DNA from: Streptomyces katrae
GTDB lineage: Bacteria > Actinomycetota > Actinomycetes > Streptomycetales > Streptomycetaceae
Assembly: GCF_002028425.1 (NCBI RefSeq)
Contig: NZ_CP020042.1
Span: forward strand, 6,795,560-6,859,559
Direction: 5' to 3'
DNA: 64,000 bases
A model generated the notes under the pieces. That model did not search any database. It was not told the origin of the DNA and saw nothing but the letters and a program-made list of their open reading frames with translations. A program made the position numbers and the translations under genes. Positions 23,966 through 32,455 of this stretch are shown piece after piece (position 1 is the stretch's first letter; each line of letters starts with the position of its first letter).

Positions 23966-25477
23966 ATGACGACCCCCGCCACCGCCTGGCCGCTGGAGAA
24001 CGCCGTGTTCAGCGCGGCCATGCTCGCCCACCGCCTGCCCTGGGCCGACGCCCCCGCCCGCGCCCTGGGCCTGGACTCCCTCACCCGCGAGGGCGCGGCC
24101 CGCGGGGTCCTCGCCCACCTGCGCCGCAGCCGCTCCGGACGCCCCGTCCGGCTGCGCACCCCGTTCGGCCCCTTCCTCGTCCCGCTGGGCCCGGCCGGCA
24201 CCGCCGGGCTGCTCGCCGCGGGCGCCGCCGCGGACGCCCTGGCCCCCGCCGTACGGCTCGACGCGGCCGGGCGCCGGCACGGCCTGCACCCCCACGTCCC
24301 GCTCCCGCCGGACGCCGCCCCGCCCGCGGCGGCGTTCGCCGGACCGCTGGCCGAGGAACTGCGGCGGGTGGCCGGAGCCCGCCGCGACGACCACACCCTG
24401 CCCTGGGAGGTCTGGCGGCCCGGGCTGCTGCGCGCGGCCCGCCGGGTGGTGGCGGGCGCGGCCGCGGCGGAGGACACCCTGCTCAGCGAGGTGCTGCTGA
24501 GGACCGCCGCGGCCGCGGGCAGCCGCGCCCACGACGGCAGGGCGGCCGCCCTGCGCCGCAGGATCGCCCCCTACCTGGCCGACCCGGAGCCCGGCACGGT
24601 GGCGGCCGGGCTCGCCTCCGCGCACGCGGTCGTACCGGGCGCCCGTACGGCGGGCGCGGTGACTTCGGACGCGGGCCGGACCGAGGCGGTGCTGGCCCAC
24701 ACGCTGGCCGTGGTCTCGGAGGCGGCCGTCGGCACCGCCCTCCAGGCCCTGGCCCTCGCCGCCGCGGGCGTACCGGACGCCGCGGGCGGCCCCGCCGGGG
24801 CCGTGGCCCTCGCCCTGGACGTCTTCCCGCCGGTCGAGGCCGCCGTACACCCCGTCCGGTCCCGCTTCGTATGGGACGGCACCGCCGTCGAACCGGGGAC
24901 CGAGATCCTGGCCGCCCCGGCCTGGCTGCGCGACGCCGCGGACACCGCCCCCGCCGGCCGGGACGGCGTGCACGCCGGGGAGGCCGGGGACTGCCCGGAC
25001 GCAGCGGAGTCCGGGGGCACGGGCGGCGTCCGGGGCCGGGCGCTCGGGTCCGAAGGGCCCTCGCCCCTGTGCGGATCCGCGACCGGCTGCACCGCCACCG
25101 CCTTCGCCGCCCTCGTGGCCGAGGAGATCGTCCGGTTCTTCACCGCGACCGCCCGGCCGAGCCTGCTGTCCCCGGCGCTCACCGCGGACCGCATCCCCCT
25201 CACCCTCGCTCCGCACACCCTGCTGATGGCCGTTCCCCCCGCCGGCACCCTCCCGGCGGCGCCCGCCGCCGGGCCCGGCTCGTACGCGGTCCTGGCCCGC
25301 GCGGACGCGGACCGGCTCGACGCCCTGGCCCGCGGCCTCGCCGACTGCGCCGCCGAACCCGGCTGGAGCGGCGACGAAACCGGCGAGGCCTTCCGGATGC
25401 GGCTGCTGGACCACGCGGAGCGGTGCACGCGCGCCGCCTCCGACGTCCGCGCGGCCGCCCGCTTCCTCGCCGACTGA
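23966..25477 (+). CDS. Divergent cytochrome P450-like protein
   Basis: A 503-residue Ala-rich protein. The C-terminal region shows a degraded P450 pattern: PPVEAAVHPVRSRF then GTAVEPGTEILAAP is like the segment after the K-helix, and GSATGCTATAFAALVAEE aligns with the haem loop GxxxCxGxxLAxxE, with C375 kept and the conserved Gly replaced by Ala. The ExxR motif of the K-helix is not evident. It may be a degenerate, non-haem or atypical P450. It lies next to the lipase-like gene, possibly as a functional pair. The assignment is by eye and moderate. Confidence 0.5.
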   Translation: MTTPATAWPLENAVFSAAMLAHRLPWADAPARALGLDSLTREGAARGVLAHLRRSRSGRPVRLRTPFGPFLVPLGPAGTAGLLAAGAAADALAPAVRLDAAGRRHGLHPHVPLPPDAAPPAAAFAGPLAEELRRVAGARRDDHTLPWEVWRPGLLRAARRVVAGAAAAEDTLLSEVLLRTAAAAGSRAHDGRAAALRRRIAPYLADPEPGTVAAGLASAHAVVPGARTAGAVTSDAGRTEAVLAHTLAVVSEAAVGTALQALALAAAGVPDAAGGPAGAVALALDVFPPVEAAVHPVRSRFVWDGTAVEPGTEILAAPAWLRDAADTAPAGRDGVHAGEAGDCPDAAESGGTGGVRGRALGSEGPSPLCGSATGCTATAFAALVAEEIVRFFTATARPSLLSPALTADRIPLTLAPHTLLMAVPPAGTLPAAPAAGPGSYAVLARADADRLDALARGLADCAAEPGWSGDETGEAFRMRLLDHAERCTRAASDVRAAARFLAD

Positions 25478-25482
25478 GGAGA

Positions 25483-25496
25483 CCGGGGCGCCCCGG
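25483..25496. terminator. Short palindrome between convergent genes
   Basis: CCGGGGCGCCCCGG lies between the P450-like stop (25477) and the acyltransferase stop (25500). The perfect palindrome without a real loop can serve at best as a weak bidirectional terminator. Confidence 0.3.
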
Positions 25497-25499
25497 CCG

Positions 25500-26282
25500 C
25501 TACCGCACCAGGGCGTCCCGCCGTTCCCGTTCCCGCTCCACCATGTCCTGGAGGGTGCGCTGGACCTGCGAGGAGAGCGCGCGGGCCACCGCCGCGCGCT
25601 CCCCGAACGCCCGGGGCCGCTCGGGCGGGGCGATCGGCTCACCGATGGTGATCAGCCACTTCGCCGGCAGGGGGAACGGGGAGGTCAGCGGGAAGTACGG
25701 GAGGTCCAGGAACCTCGCCAGCGCGGGCACCTCCCCGATCTTCGGCGAGGACTCCTCCGCCCCGATGACCGTGACCGGCACGACCGGGGCCCCGGTGTGC
25801 AGGGCCGCCACGGCGAAGCCGGGATTGAACGGCTGGAGCCGGTAGCGCTCCTGGAACGGCTTCTCCAGCCCGGAAAGGCCCTCGGGGAACACCGCGACCA
25901 GTTCGCCCTCGCCCAGCCGCTGCATCGCCGCCCGCTGGTCCACGGGCACCGCCCCCTTCTTCGCGGCGTACCGGCCCAGCACCGGGAGCCGGAAGACGAA
26001 CGGCGCGGCGAGCACGTGCAGCGGCCGCCGCAGCGACCGGACCAGGGCCTTCTGCAGGACGAAGGCGTCCAGCCCCCAGGCCCCGGAATGGTTGGCGACG
26101 AGTACCGCGGGGCCGTCGGCGGGAATGTTCTCCAGCCCCAGCACGTCCAGCCGGAACCAGTCGTCCATGAGCCATTCCAGCAGCCGCTCCCAGACGTTCT
26201 CGCCGACGTCTCCGGCCATCTTCCGCAGGAATCGCAGCTCGCTCCCGGCGAGCGCGATGACATCGGCCAGGCTCTCGGACAC
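25500..26282 (-). CDS. Lysophospholipid acyltransferase (PlsC-like)
   Basis: About 260 residues from the GTG at 26282 (GGGGAGG upstream). It carries the acyltransferase motifs: VANHSGAWGLD (HxxxxD), then KKGAVPVDQ, the VFPEGLSG motif III and VVPVTVIGAEE. It probably transfers acyl chains to lysophosphatidate or a related glycerolipid at the inner face of the membrane. In Streptomyces such genes often stand alone near polysaccharide or lipid genes. It is convergent with the P450-like gene and divergent from the flavoprotein gene. Confidence 0.8.
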   Translation of the reverse strand: MSESLADVIALAGSELRFLRKMAGDVGENVWERLLEWLMDDWFRLDVLGLENIPADGPAVLVANHSGAWGLDAFVLQKALVRSLRRPLHVLAAPFVFRLPVLGRYAAKKGAVPVDQRAAMQRLGEGELVAVFPEGLSGLEKPFQERYRLQPFNPGFAVAALHTGAPVVPVTVIGAEESSPKIGEVPALARFLDLPYFPLTSPFPLPAKWLITIGEPIAPPERPRAFGERAAVARALSSQVQRTLQDMVERERERRDALVR

Positions 26283-26502
26283 GAACGGGCCTCCCCTTCT
26301 TCCGTGTGGGACATCCAAGTGACCCTCCCGACAAGGGCCTTCACGGTCAACGCCGCCCAACGGCGTTTGATCACGGGAATTCCGCGGATTCCTCAATCGA
26401 CTCTTCGTTCGCCCGTTCCCCTGCCGGCCCGCGCGCCACGCAATGATCTTCGGCTCGTTGACCCGGTGGACCCTTCACCGACCGACACCCAGGAGACCCC
26501 CC

Positions 26503-28131
26503 ATGTCCGAGACCGCGCTGCCGGTGATCCTCCTCGCGGATCCCGATCCGCTCCGCCGCCACGAGACAGCCGAGCTGGTACAGCGCTGGTACCGCACGTC
26601 CTTCCGCGTCCTGCAGGTCGGCGGACTGCCCGAGGCGGAACGCGTCCTGCACCAGCTGGCCGGGCGCGAGGTGCCCGTGTCGGCGGTGGTCACCGCGGAG
26701 GACCCCGGCAACCACCCCGAACAGCACCCGCACACCCGCTGGCTGCTGCTCGCCGAGGCCGGCACCGCGCCCGCAGGCCCGTCCGTCACCGTCGTCGACC
26801 GGGCACCGGCCGCGGCACCCGACGGCAGCGGAACGGGCCTGGCCGAGCGGCTGCGTGCCGCCCTCGACGACGCCCTGTGCACCTGGAACGCCGAACGCCG
26901 GGGCGGCCTGCCCACCGCCGAGGTGCGCGGCTACCGCTTCTCGCCGGCCGCCTACGCGGTCCGCGACTTCCTGGGCCGCAGCGACGTCCTCTTCCGCTGG
27001 GTGCCGCAGGAGGACCGGAAGGACGCGCCGGTGACCGTCCGGCTCGGCGACGGCACCGAGCTCGTCGACCCCTCGATCAGCGAACTGGCCGACCGGCTCG
27101 GCCTGATCAGGCCGGCCGGACAGGAACGCTACGACGTCGCCGTCATCGGCGGCGGACCCGGCGGCCTGTCCACGGCCGTGTACGCCGCCGCGGAGGGCAT
27201 GAGCGTGGTCGTCATCGAGGACGACGCCCCCGGCGGCCAGGCCGGATCGACCTCGCGGATCGAGAACTACCTGGGCTTCCCCGTCGGGCTCACCGGCGGC
27301 GACCTCGCCCAGCGCGCCCTCCAGCAGGCCCGCCGGGTCCGTGTCGAATGGCAGCCCACCCGGGTGGCGACCCGGCTCATCCCCACCCAGTCGGGCGACC
27401 ACACCGTGGAGTTCGTCAAGGCTGGCACCACCGAGACGGCCTCGGTGTCCGCGGCCACCGTCGTGGTGGCCACGGGCGTCGAATGGAACCGCCTCGCCAG
27501 CCCGGGCACCGAGCGGCTGCTCAACTCCGGTGTCTACTACGGCGCTTCCCTCTCCGATGCGCCCTCCACCGCCGGCGAGGACGTCTACATGGTGGGCGCG
27601 GGGAACTCGGCGGGCCAGGCCGCCCTGTACTTCGCCCGCTACGCCCGCTCGGTCACCCTCCTGGTCCGCGGCACCGACCTCGGCGCCTCCATGTCGAACT
27701 ACCTGGTCCAGCGCATCGAGAAGACGCCCGGCCTGCGCGTCCTGCTCGGCACCGAGGTGGCCGAATGCCTCGGCGAGACCACGCTCACCGGCCTGCGGCT
27801 GCGCGAGCGCACCGGGGGCGAGCGCACCGTCCCCGCGCAGTGCCTGTACGTCCTGATCGGCGGCCGTCCCTCGACGGACTGGCTCGACGGTTCCCTCGAG
27901 CTCGACGACCGCGGCTACGTCCTCACCGGCACCGGCGGAGTCGGCCGCGACGCCCTCCCCATGGAGACCAGCCTGCCCGGCGTCTTCGCCGTCGGCGACG
28001 TGCGGTCGGGCTCGGTCAAGCGGGTCGGTGCCGCGGTCGGCGAGGGCGCCGCGGTGGCCCACTGCCTGATCGAGTACCGGCGCCGGCACGCGGGCCGCTT
28101 CCAGGACGCGGGCGCCTTCGACGGGTTCTGA
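26503..28131 (+). CDS. Thioredoxin-reductase-like FAD oxidoreductase with receiver-like N-terminus
   Basis: 542 residues. The N-terminal 120 residues are receiver-like (VILLADPDPLRRHETAELV), but no clear phospho-acceptor Asp is seen at the expected strand end. A thioredoxin-like linker segment follows. The FAD/NAD domain starts at about residue 210 (VIGGGPGGLSTAVYAA, G216) and has VGAGNSAGQAALYFARYA and GVFAVGDVRSGS. Where thioredoxin reductase has CxxC, this protein has GGQAGSTSRIENYLGFP, so it lacks the redox disulfide. Family members are annotated as fused response regulator/thioredoxin-disulfide reductase; its substrate is unknown. Confidence 0.78.
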   Translation: MSETALPVILLADPDPLRRHETAELVQRWYRTSFRVLQVGGLPEAERVLHQLAGREVPVSAVVTAEDPGNHPEQHPHTRWLLLAEAGTAPAGPSVTVVDRAPAAAPDGSGTGLAERLRAALDDALCTWNAERRGGLPTAEVRGYRFSPAAYAVRDFLGRSDVLFRWVPQEDRKDAPVTVRLGDGTELVDPSISELADRLGLIRPAGQERYDVAVIGGGPGGLSTAVYAAAEGMSVVVIEDDAPGGQAGSTSRIENYLGFPVGLTGGDLAQRALQQARRVRVEWQPTRVATRLIPTQSGDHTVEFVKAGTTETASVSAATVVVATGVEWNRLASPGTERLLNSGVYYGASLSDAPSTAGEDVYMVGAGNSAGQAALYFARYARSVTLLVRGTDLGASMSNYLVQRIEKTPGLRVLLGTEVAECLGETTLTGLRLRERTGGERTVPAQCLYVLIGGRPSTDWLDGSLELDDRGYVLTGTGGVGRDALPMETSLPGVFAVGDVRSGSVKRVGAAVGEGAAVAHCLIEYRRRHAGRFQDAGAFDGF

Positions 28132-28142
28132 ACGGTCCCGGC

Positions 28143-28167
28143 CCCCGCGTCCGTTCAGGACGCGGGG
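28143..28167. terminator. Bidirectional hairpin between convergent genes
   Basis: CCCCGCGTCC-gttca-GGACGCGGGG makes a perfect 10-bp stem starting 12 bases after the flavoprotein stop and including the stop region of the convergent phosphatase gene (ending at 28155). Confidence 0.65.
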
Positions 28168-29384
28168 TGCCATTCGGCCAGCAGGATCGTCGCGTCGTCG
28201 TGCAGCCGCTGGTCCTGGTGGGTGAGGAGGTCCAGGACCAGACGCCGGAGGGCCTCGGGGGCCGTGGTGCCCGAGGCCATCGAGCGGATCACGGTGTCGG
28301 TCAGCCGGTCCTCGCCGAACAGTTCGCCCGTGGCGGAGCGCGCCTCGGTGACGCCGTCGCTGTAGAGGAGCACCCGGTCACGGGGCTGGAGCCGGGCCCG
28401 GTGCAGCGGGGGAGGGGTCTGCGTGTGGTAGCCCAGGCCGAAGGGCAGCTGCGCCGGGCGTTCCAGGGCCGCCGGTACGACGTGCCCGTCGCGGATCAGC
28501 AGGGGCGGGGGATGGCCGCAGTTGATCCAGGCGAACTCTCCGCGGTGGGTGTCCAGGTGGGCGAGGATCCCGGTCATCAGCCGGTCCGGGATCCACTGCT
28601 GGAGGGTCCGCTCGATGGTGGTGGCGATGTCCGCCAGGGTGCCGCCCGCGCGGCGGGTGGAGCGGCACGCGGCCAGGCCGGCGGCGCTGGCTCCGCCGGC
28701 CGCGAGGTCGTGCCCCATGGCGTCCAGCAGGGTCAGGTGGAGTCCGCCGTCGGTGAAGTTGTGGTCGAAGGCGTCGCCGCCGATCTCGTACGCGGGTTCC
28801 ATGACGGCGGTCGAGGTCGCCTGGCTCGTGCCGATGGTGCGCGGCGGCAGGAAGGCCCACAGCAGTTCCGCCTGCAGGGTCATGGGCCGGGTGCGGCCCC
28901 GGACGACCAGCAGGTCGTTGTGGGTGGACTTGGAGAGGACGATCAGGGTCGCCAGCGCCGCCAGGGTCCGGCACGCCTCCAGTGTGACGTCGTCCAGCGC
29001 CGGTCCCGTGGCCCGCAGGACGCCGACGCGCTCGACGCCGTCGACCATCGGCACCCACGCGATGGTGCGGTCGCGCGACAGCTGGACCTGCTGGCCGCGG
29101 TAGGCCAGACCGGCCAGGGAGGCGTCGATGTCCAGTGATTCCGCCCGCTCGTCGGCCTCCCCCTCGGCCTGCGCCGTCTCCGGCCGGCCGGCGGCCAGCT
29201 GGGGCAGGGACACGAGCCGCAGCTGCCGGAGGTCGGCCAGGTACAGGCGGGTCCCGGTCAGGCCCAGCCTCCGTGCCGCCTCGTCGATCAGGGCCGGCAC
29301 CTGCCGGGCCGAGGCCTCGTGCGAGCGTTCCAGGACCCACGCGAGCACCGGGCCCGTCCGGTCGGCCGCGGCCACCGGGCTCAC
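28155..29384 (-). CDS. SpoIIE-type PP2C serine/threonine phosphatase
   Basis: 409 residues from a GTG. The N-terminal half is GAF-like (residues about 20-150: VPALIDEAARRLGLTGTRLYLADL). The C-terminal PP2C domain carries EIGGDAFDHNF, LTLLDAMGHDLAAG, INCGHPPPLLIRDG, LLYSDGVTEARS and LHDDATILLAEW, which keep the metal-binding aspartates. Such phosphatases dephosphorylate anti-sigma-antagonist (STAS) proteins in partner-switching systems. A double-STAS gene lies 1.7 kb away in the same orientation. This is one of two SpoIIE-type phosphatases in the window. Confidence 0.85.
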   Translation of the reverse strand: MSPVAAADRTGPVLAWVLERSHEASARQVPALIDEAARRLGLTGTRLYLADLRQLRLVSLPQLAAGRPETAQAEGEADERAESLDIDASLAGLAYRGQQVQLSRDRTIAWVPMVDGVERVGVLRATGPALDDVTLEACRTLAALATLIVLSKSTHNDLLVVRGRTRPMTLQAELLWAFLPPRTIGTSQATSTAVMEPAYEIGGDAFDHNFTDGGLHLTLLDAMGHDLAAGGASAAGLAACRSTRRAGGTLADIATTIERTLQQWIPDRLMTGILAHLDTHRGEFAWINCGHPPPLLIRDGHVVPAALERPAQLPFGLGYHTQTPPPLHRARLQPRDRVLLYSDGVTEARSATGELFGEDRLTDTVIRSMASGTTAPEALRRLVLDLLTHQDQRLHDDATILLAEWHPAS

Positions 29385-29445
29385 CCCGCCGTCCGTGGGC
29401 GGTGTTGTGTCACACGGCTGAACATGCGCGGGTCTCCGTCTTCGT

Positions 29446-30372
29446 TCAGGCCGCCGCCGGCTCCCGGCCGCGGCGGTGCGGCTGATGGCGCCGGATCAGC
29501 CGGGCCTCGACGCGGCCCGCGACGACGCGGGTCTCGAAGGCCGGCTGCGGGGCCGTGGCCGGCCCTTCGAGGTTCCAGCCGTCCGCCAGCCGGAACAGGC
29601 TGCCGTGCCAGGGGCAGCGGACGCAGCCGTCCTCCAGCTCCCCTTCCGACAGCGGGCCGCCCATGTGGGAGCAGCGGTCGGCGAGCGCGCGGACGGTGCC
29701 GTCCTCCTCGCGGACGACGAGGACGTCCACCCCGTCGACGCGCGCGAGGGCGGCCCGGCCCACGGGGAAGTCGGCCACCGGCCCCAGGTGGCGCCAGCCG
29801 TCCCGGACCCGGTGCCCGACCTGCTCGGCGTGGTTGGCGCCGGCCGCCTGCCGGAAGGCCAGGTGGCCGCCGAGCGCGCCGCCCGCGCCCACCACTGCGA
29901 GCCCGGCCAGGGCCAGGGCCCGGCCGCGCAGGTCCCGCCCGCGGGTGCGGGCGTACAGGGAGGACGCGTAGAGGGCGACCCCGGCGGTGTTGGCCAGGGC
30001 GTGGACGAGGCCCGTGCGGGCCTGTTCGGGCGGCAGCTCCGCCCAGTCCGCCCAGCCCGCCGCGGCCGCCGGCGCGGCCGCGGCCAGCCCGACCCCGACC
30101 AGGACGGGCGCGGCGCCGCGCCGGCGCCGCCCGGGGAGCAGGTCCAGCACGGTGGCCGACAGCCAGGTGCCGATCGGTACCTGGACGAGCAGGGGATGGG
30201 CCGGATGGCCCAGCTGGCGGCCGTGGAGCAGGTCGCGTGCGGGGCCCAGCGGCAGGGCCCGGACGGCCTTGCGGAGCCCGCCGATCAGGGCGTCGGCCTG
30301 CGGGGCCTGCTCGATCCGCTCGACCACGGAGAGCAGCGGGCCGGGACCAGGTGTCATACGGTGCGTGTCCAT
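29446..30372 (-). CDS. Rieske [2Fe-2S] protein with DUF2231-like membrane domain
   Basis: 308 residues from ATG at 30372 (30357 is an alternative). The N-terminal half is a DUF2231-like membrane region with about four hydrophobic helices (LPLGPARDLLHG, HPAHPLLVQVPIGTWLSATVL, ALALAGLAVVGAGGALGGHL). The C-terminal Rieske domain has the iron-sulfur ligands CSHMGG (CxH) and CPWHGSLF (CxxH). It is predicted to transfer electrons at the membrane; the partner is unknown. In Streptomyces it commonly occurs beside stress-regulatory genes, as here. Confidence 0.85.
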   Translation of the reverse strand: MDTHRMTPGPGPLLSVVERIEQAPQADALIGGLRKAVRALPLGPARDLLHGRQLGHPAHPLLVQVPIGTWLSATVLDLLPGRRRRGAAPVLVGVGLAAAAPAAAAGWADWAELPPEQARTGLVHALANTAGVALYASSLYARTRGRDLRGRALALAGLAVVGAGGALGGHLAFRQAAGANHAEQVGHRVRDGWRHLGPVADFPVGRAALARVDGVDVLVVREEDGTVRALADRCSHMGGPLSEGELEDGCVRCPWHGSLFRLADGWNLEGPATAPQPAFETRVVAGRVEARLIRRHQPHRRGREPAAA

Positions 30373-30543
30373 GGGGCCGCGTCTACCCGGGGCGCCGGGA
30401 GCCATGTACGGGTCCGTGGGCGTACGGCCCGCCGCCGCGGCCGGGGCGCGCGGAGCGGCCGGCGCATGGCCGCCGGGCGACGGGGCAGGGGCGGGCGAGA
30501 GCAGGAACCTCCGAGAGCCAGCAGAACCTGAGGGAGAGCCGCC

Positions 30544-31035
30544 ATGCCGGAACCGGACCTCGGTGACTTCGCCGTCGCGCAGGACGGCCCGATGTACGTG
30601 GTCACGGCGGCCGCGGACGGGCAGCGGGCGGGCTGTCTGGTCGGATTCGCCTCGCAGTGCTCGATCGATCCGCCGCGGTTCGTGGTGTGGCTGTCCGTCG
30701 AGAACCACACCTACGGCGTGGCGCGCCGCGCCCGCTACCTCACCGTGCACGTACTGCGCCGGGAGCAGAAGGCGCTGGCGCGCCTCTTCGGCGGCCGGAC
30801 CGGGGACCGCACGGACAAGTTCGCCGGCATCGGCTGGCGGCCCGGGCGCGAGGGCAGCCCCGTGCTGACGGGCGTTGCGGCCTGGTTCACCGGCCGGATC
30901 GAGGCCGTCGTCGCAGGGGGCGACCACGAGGGCTTCCTGCTCGCGCCGGTCGAGGACGAGCAGCCCGCGCCGGGCCCCGCCCACCCGCTGCGGTTCGGGG
31001 ACGTACGGGACCTGGAGGCCGGCCACCCGGCCTGA
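30544..31035 (+). CDS. Flavin reductase-like FMN-binding protein
   Basis: A 163-residue flavin-reductase-domain protein with the split-barrel FMN fold: PMYVVTAAADGQRAGCLVGF, a catalytic-site-like QCSIDPPRFVVWLS, NHTYGVARRARYLTVHVL and LGG-free RLFGGRTGDR. It probably reduces or binds flavin. The start ATG at 30544 follows GAGAGCC. It is divergent from the Rieske gene with a 170-base gap, and convergent with the STAS gene. A partner oxygenase is not visible nearby. Confidence 0.78.
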   Translation: MPEPDLGDFAVAQDGPMYVVTAAADGQRAGCLVGFASQCSIDPPRFVVWLSVENHTYGVARRARYLTVHVLRREQKALARLFGGRTGDRTDKFAGIGWRPGREGSPVLTGVAAWFTGRIEAVVAGGDHEGFLLAPVEDEQPAPGPAHPLRFGDVRDLEAGHPA

Positions 31036-31051
31036 CCGGCGCCGGGTGGCC
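31021..31051. terminator. Bidirectional hairpin overlapping the flavin-reductase stop
   Basis: GGCCACCCGGC (31021-31031) pairs with GCCGGGTGGCC (31041-31051) around a nine-base loop. It spans the flavin-reductase stop codon and lies just before the convergent STAS gene end at 31057. Confidence 0.6.
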
Positions 31052-31056
31052 CCGCG

Positions 31057-31902
31057 TCAGGCGGGCCGTTCGTCGGCCCGGCCGTCCTCCAGCCCGGGCT
31101 GGCCCGCTCCGCGGTGGCCGGGGCCGACCGAGCAGGCGGAGGCCAGGGCGCGGTCCAGGCGGGCGTGGAACTCCACGAAGCCCGACGTGCGGCTGAGCTG
31201 TTCGACCGGGTCGCTCAGCCGGTGGGGGCCCACGAGCAGCAGGCGCCGGCCGCGCGCGGACAGGGTGCGTCCGAGCTCGGTCAGCACGGCGCCGGCGGCC
31301 GGAGTCATCAGCCGCAGGCCCCCGAGCTCGACCACGTACGCCGGTGTGCCCGGATCGGCGCCGGCCAGGGCGTGCCGCAGGGCCGAGCGGTCGTGCGGCT
31401 CCACGGAGCCCTCCAGGAAGACCACCCAGTGGCCGTCGTCGGCGTCCGGCGCCTCCAGCCGCGCCCGGCTCACCTCGAAGCCGCGCGCGCCGTCCCGTCC
31501 CGGCGGCGCCGTTCCCCGTGGCGCGGTCCCGGGGACCTGCCCGTCGGTGGCGGGGACCGCCGGCCCGGCCACCTCCAGGAGGCGCCGGACGGCGGGCGGG
31601 GCGGCGGTGACGGTCAGCGGCCGGTGCCGGGCCGCGGCCTCGCGCTCCACCTCCAGGAGCGCGTTCAGTCCGGAGCAGTCACGGAAGTTCGCCCGGGCGA
31701 TGTCGAGGCTGATCCCGGCCGGGCAGGCATCGAGGGCGGCCAGCAGCGTCCGCCGGAGTTCGTCGGCCCGGTCGGTGTCGATCTCGCCGGTGATCCGGAC
31801 GGCGGCGGCGTCCGGGCCCTCGCGCCGGACGGTGACGTTCATCGGTCCGTCGCGGCGGGCGCGCCCTTCGCGGGGGATCTCGGGGACAGCGGAGGCGGTC
31901 AT
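31057..31902 (-). CDS. Double STAS-domain anti-sigma-factor-antagonist-like protein
   Basis: 281 residues with two STAS-type domains. The first (about residues 20-115) has the canonical phospho-site NFRDCSGLNALLEVE and VRITGEIDTDRAD. The second (about residues 140-240) has the strand VVFLEGSVEPHDRSALRHAL but LRLMTPAAGAVL at the site where Asp-Ser would stand, so it looks non-phosphorylatable. The ATG at 31902 follows GGGAGA. It may act with nearby SpoIIE-type phosphatases in a partner switch, but no anti-sigma kinase gene is visible in the window. Confidence 0.75.
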   Translation of the reverse strand: MTASAVPEIPREGRARRDGPMNVTVRREGPDAAAVRITGEIDTDRADELRRTLLAALDACPAGISLDIARANFRDCSGLNALLEVEREAAARHRPLTVTAAPPAVRRLLEVAGPAVPATDGQVPGTAPRGTAPPGRDGARGFEVSRARLEAPDADDGHWVVFLEGSVEPHDRSALRHALAGADPGTPAYVVELGGLRLMTPAAGAVLTELGRTLSARGRRLLLVGPHRLSDPVEQLSRTSGFVEFHARLDRALASACSVGPGHRGAGQPGLEDGRADERPA

Positions 31903-31940
31903 GGCAATCTCCCGAAGGCCCGAAATGATGCTCTGATCGG

Positions 31941-31969
31941 ATTTTCAACGGATTCCTCGCATACGTCAA
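31941..31969 (-). promoter_or_regulatory. Candidate promoter of the double-STAS gene
   Basis: On the minus strand TTGACG (31969-31964) is followed after 17 bases by GAAAAT (31946-31941), in an unusually AT-rich intergenic stretch of about 120 bases. A start site near 31933 would give a 5' leader of about 30 bases with a Shine-Dalgarno. The -10 is weak. Confidence 0.4.
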
Positions 31970-32021
31970 GGTTTACCGGAAATCCAATACATGTGATCCA
32001 TGACCCCCAATATGCGGCATA

Positions 32022-32411
32022 GTGGTGTATATGGAACCGGCTATCGCGCGTCGCCCCCGGTGGACCTTCCTCACCAGCCACGCCCGCGTCCTCCTGGCGA
32101 TCTCCCGGGACCCCGGGGTCCGGCTGCGGGACGTGGCGGCGAGCTGCGGTCTCACCGAACGGACCGTGCAGGCGATCGTCGCCGACCTGGAGCACGACGG
32201 CTACCTGCTGCGGGACCGCGCCGCCGACGGGCGGCGCAACCGGTACGCCATCGTGCCCGGCGGCCGGTTCCGCCACCCCGCCGAAGCGGGGCACGAGATC
32301 ACCGGCCTCCTCGAGCTCCTCGCCGCGGGTCCGCTGCCCGCCGCCGGACCGGAGCGGGCGCCCGCCGGGCTGCCGGAGTCACAAGAGACCCGCGGCGCCG
32401 CCGGGCGGTGA
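32022..32411 (+). CDS. Winged helix-turn-helix (MarR-like) regulator
   Basis: Up to 129 residues, with a GTG at 32022 or ATG at 32031 as start. A winged-helix domain occupies the first 90 residues: HARVLLAISRDPGVRLRDVAAS, then CGLTERTVQAIVADLEHDGYL as recognition helix and a basic wing RDRAADGRRNRYAI. The C-terminal 40 residues are Pro/Ala-rich. It belongs to the MarR/HTH_24-like group of small actinobacterial regulators. It is divergent from the double-STAS gene and shares its AT-rich promoter region. The downstream GAF-ANTAR gene is close and may be co-transcribed. Confidence 0.75.
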   Translation: MVYMEPAIARRPRWTFLTSHARVLLAISRDPGVRLRDVAASCGLTERTVQAIVADLEHDGYLLRDRAADGRRNRYAIVPGGRFRHPAEAGHEITGLLELLAAGPLPAAGPERAPAGLPESQETRGAAGR

Positions 32412-32455
32412 GGAGCGACAGGCCGGAGGGACCGGGCGGCTGGGAGGTGAGTACC

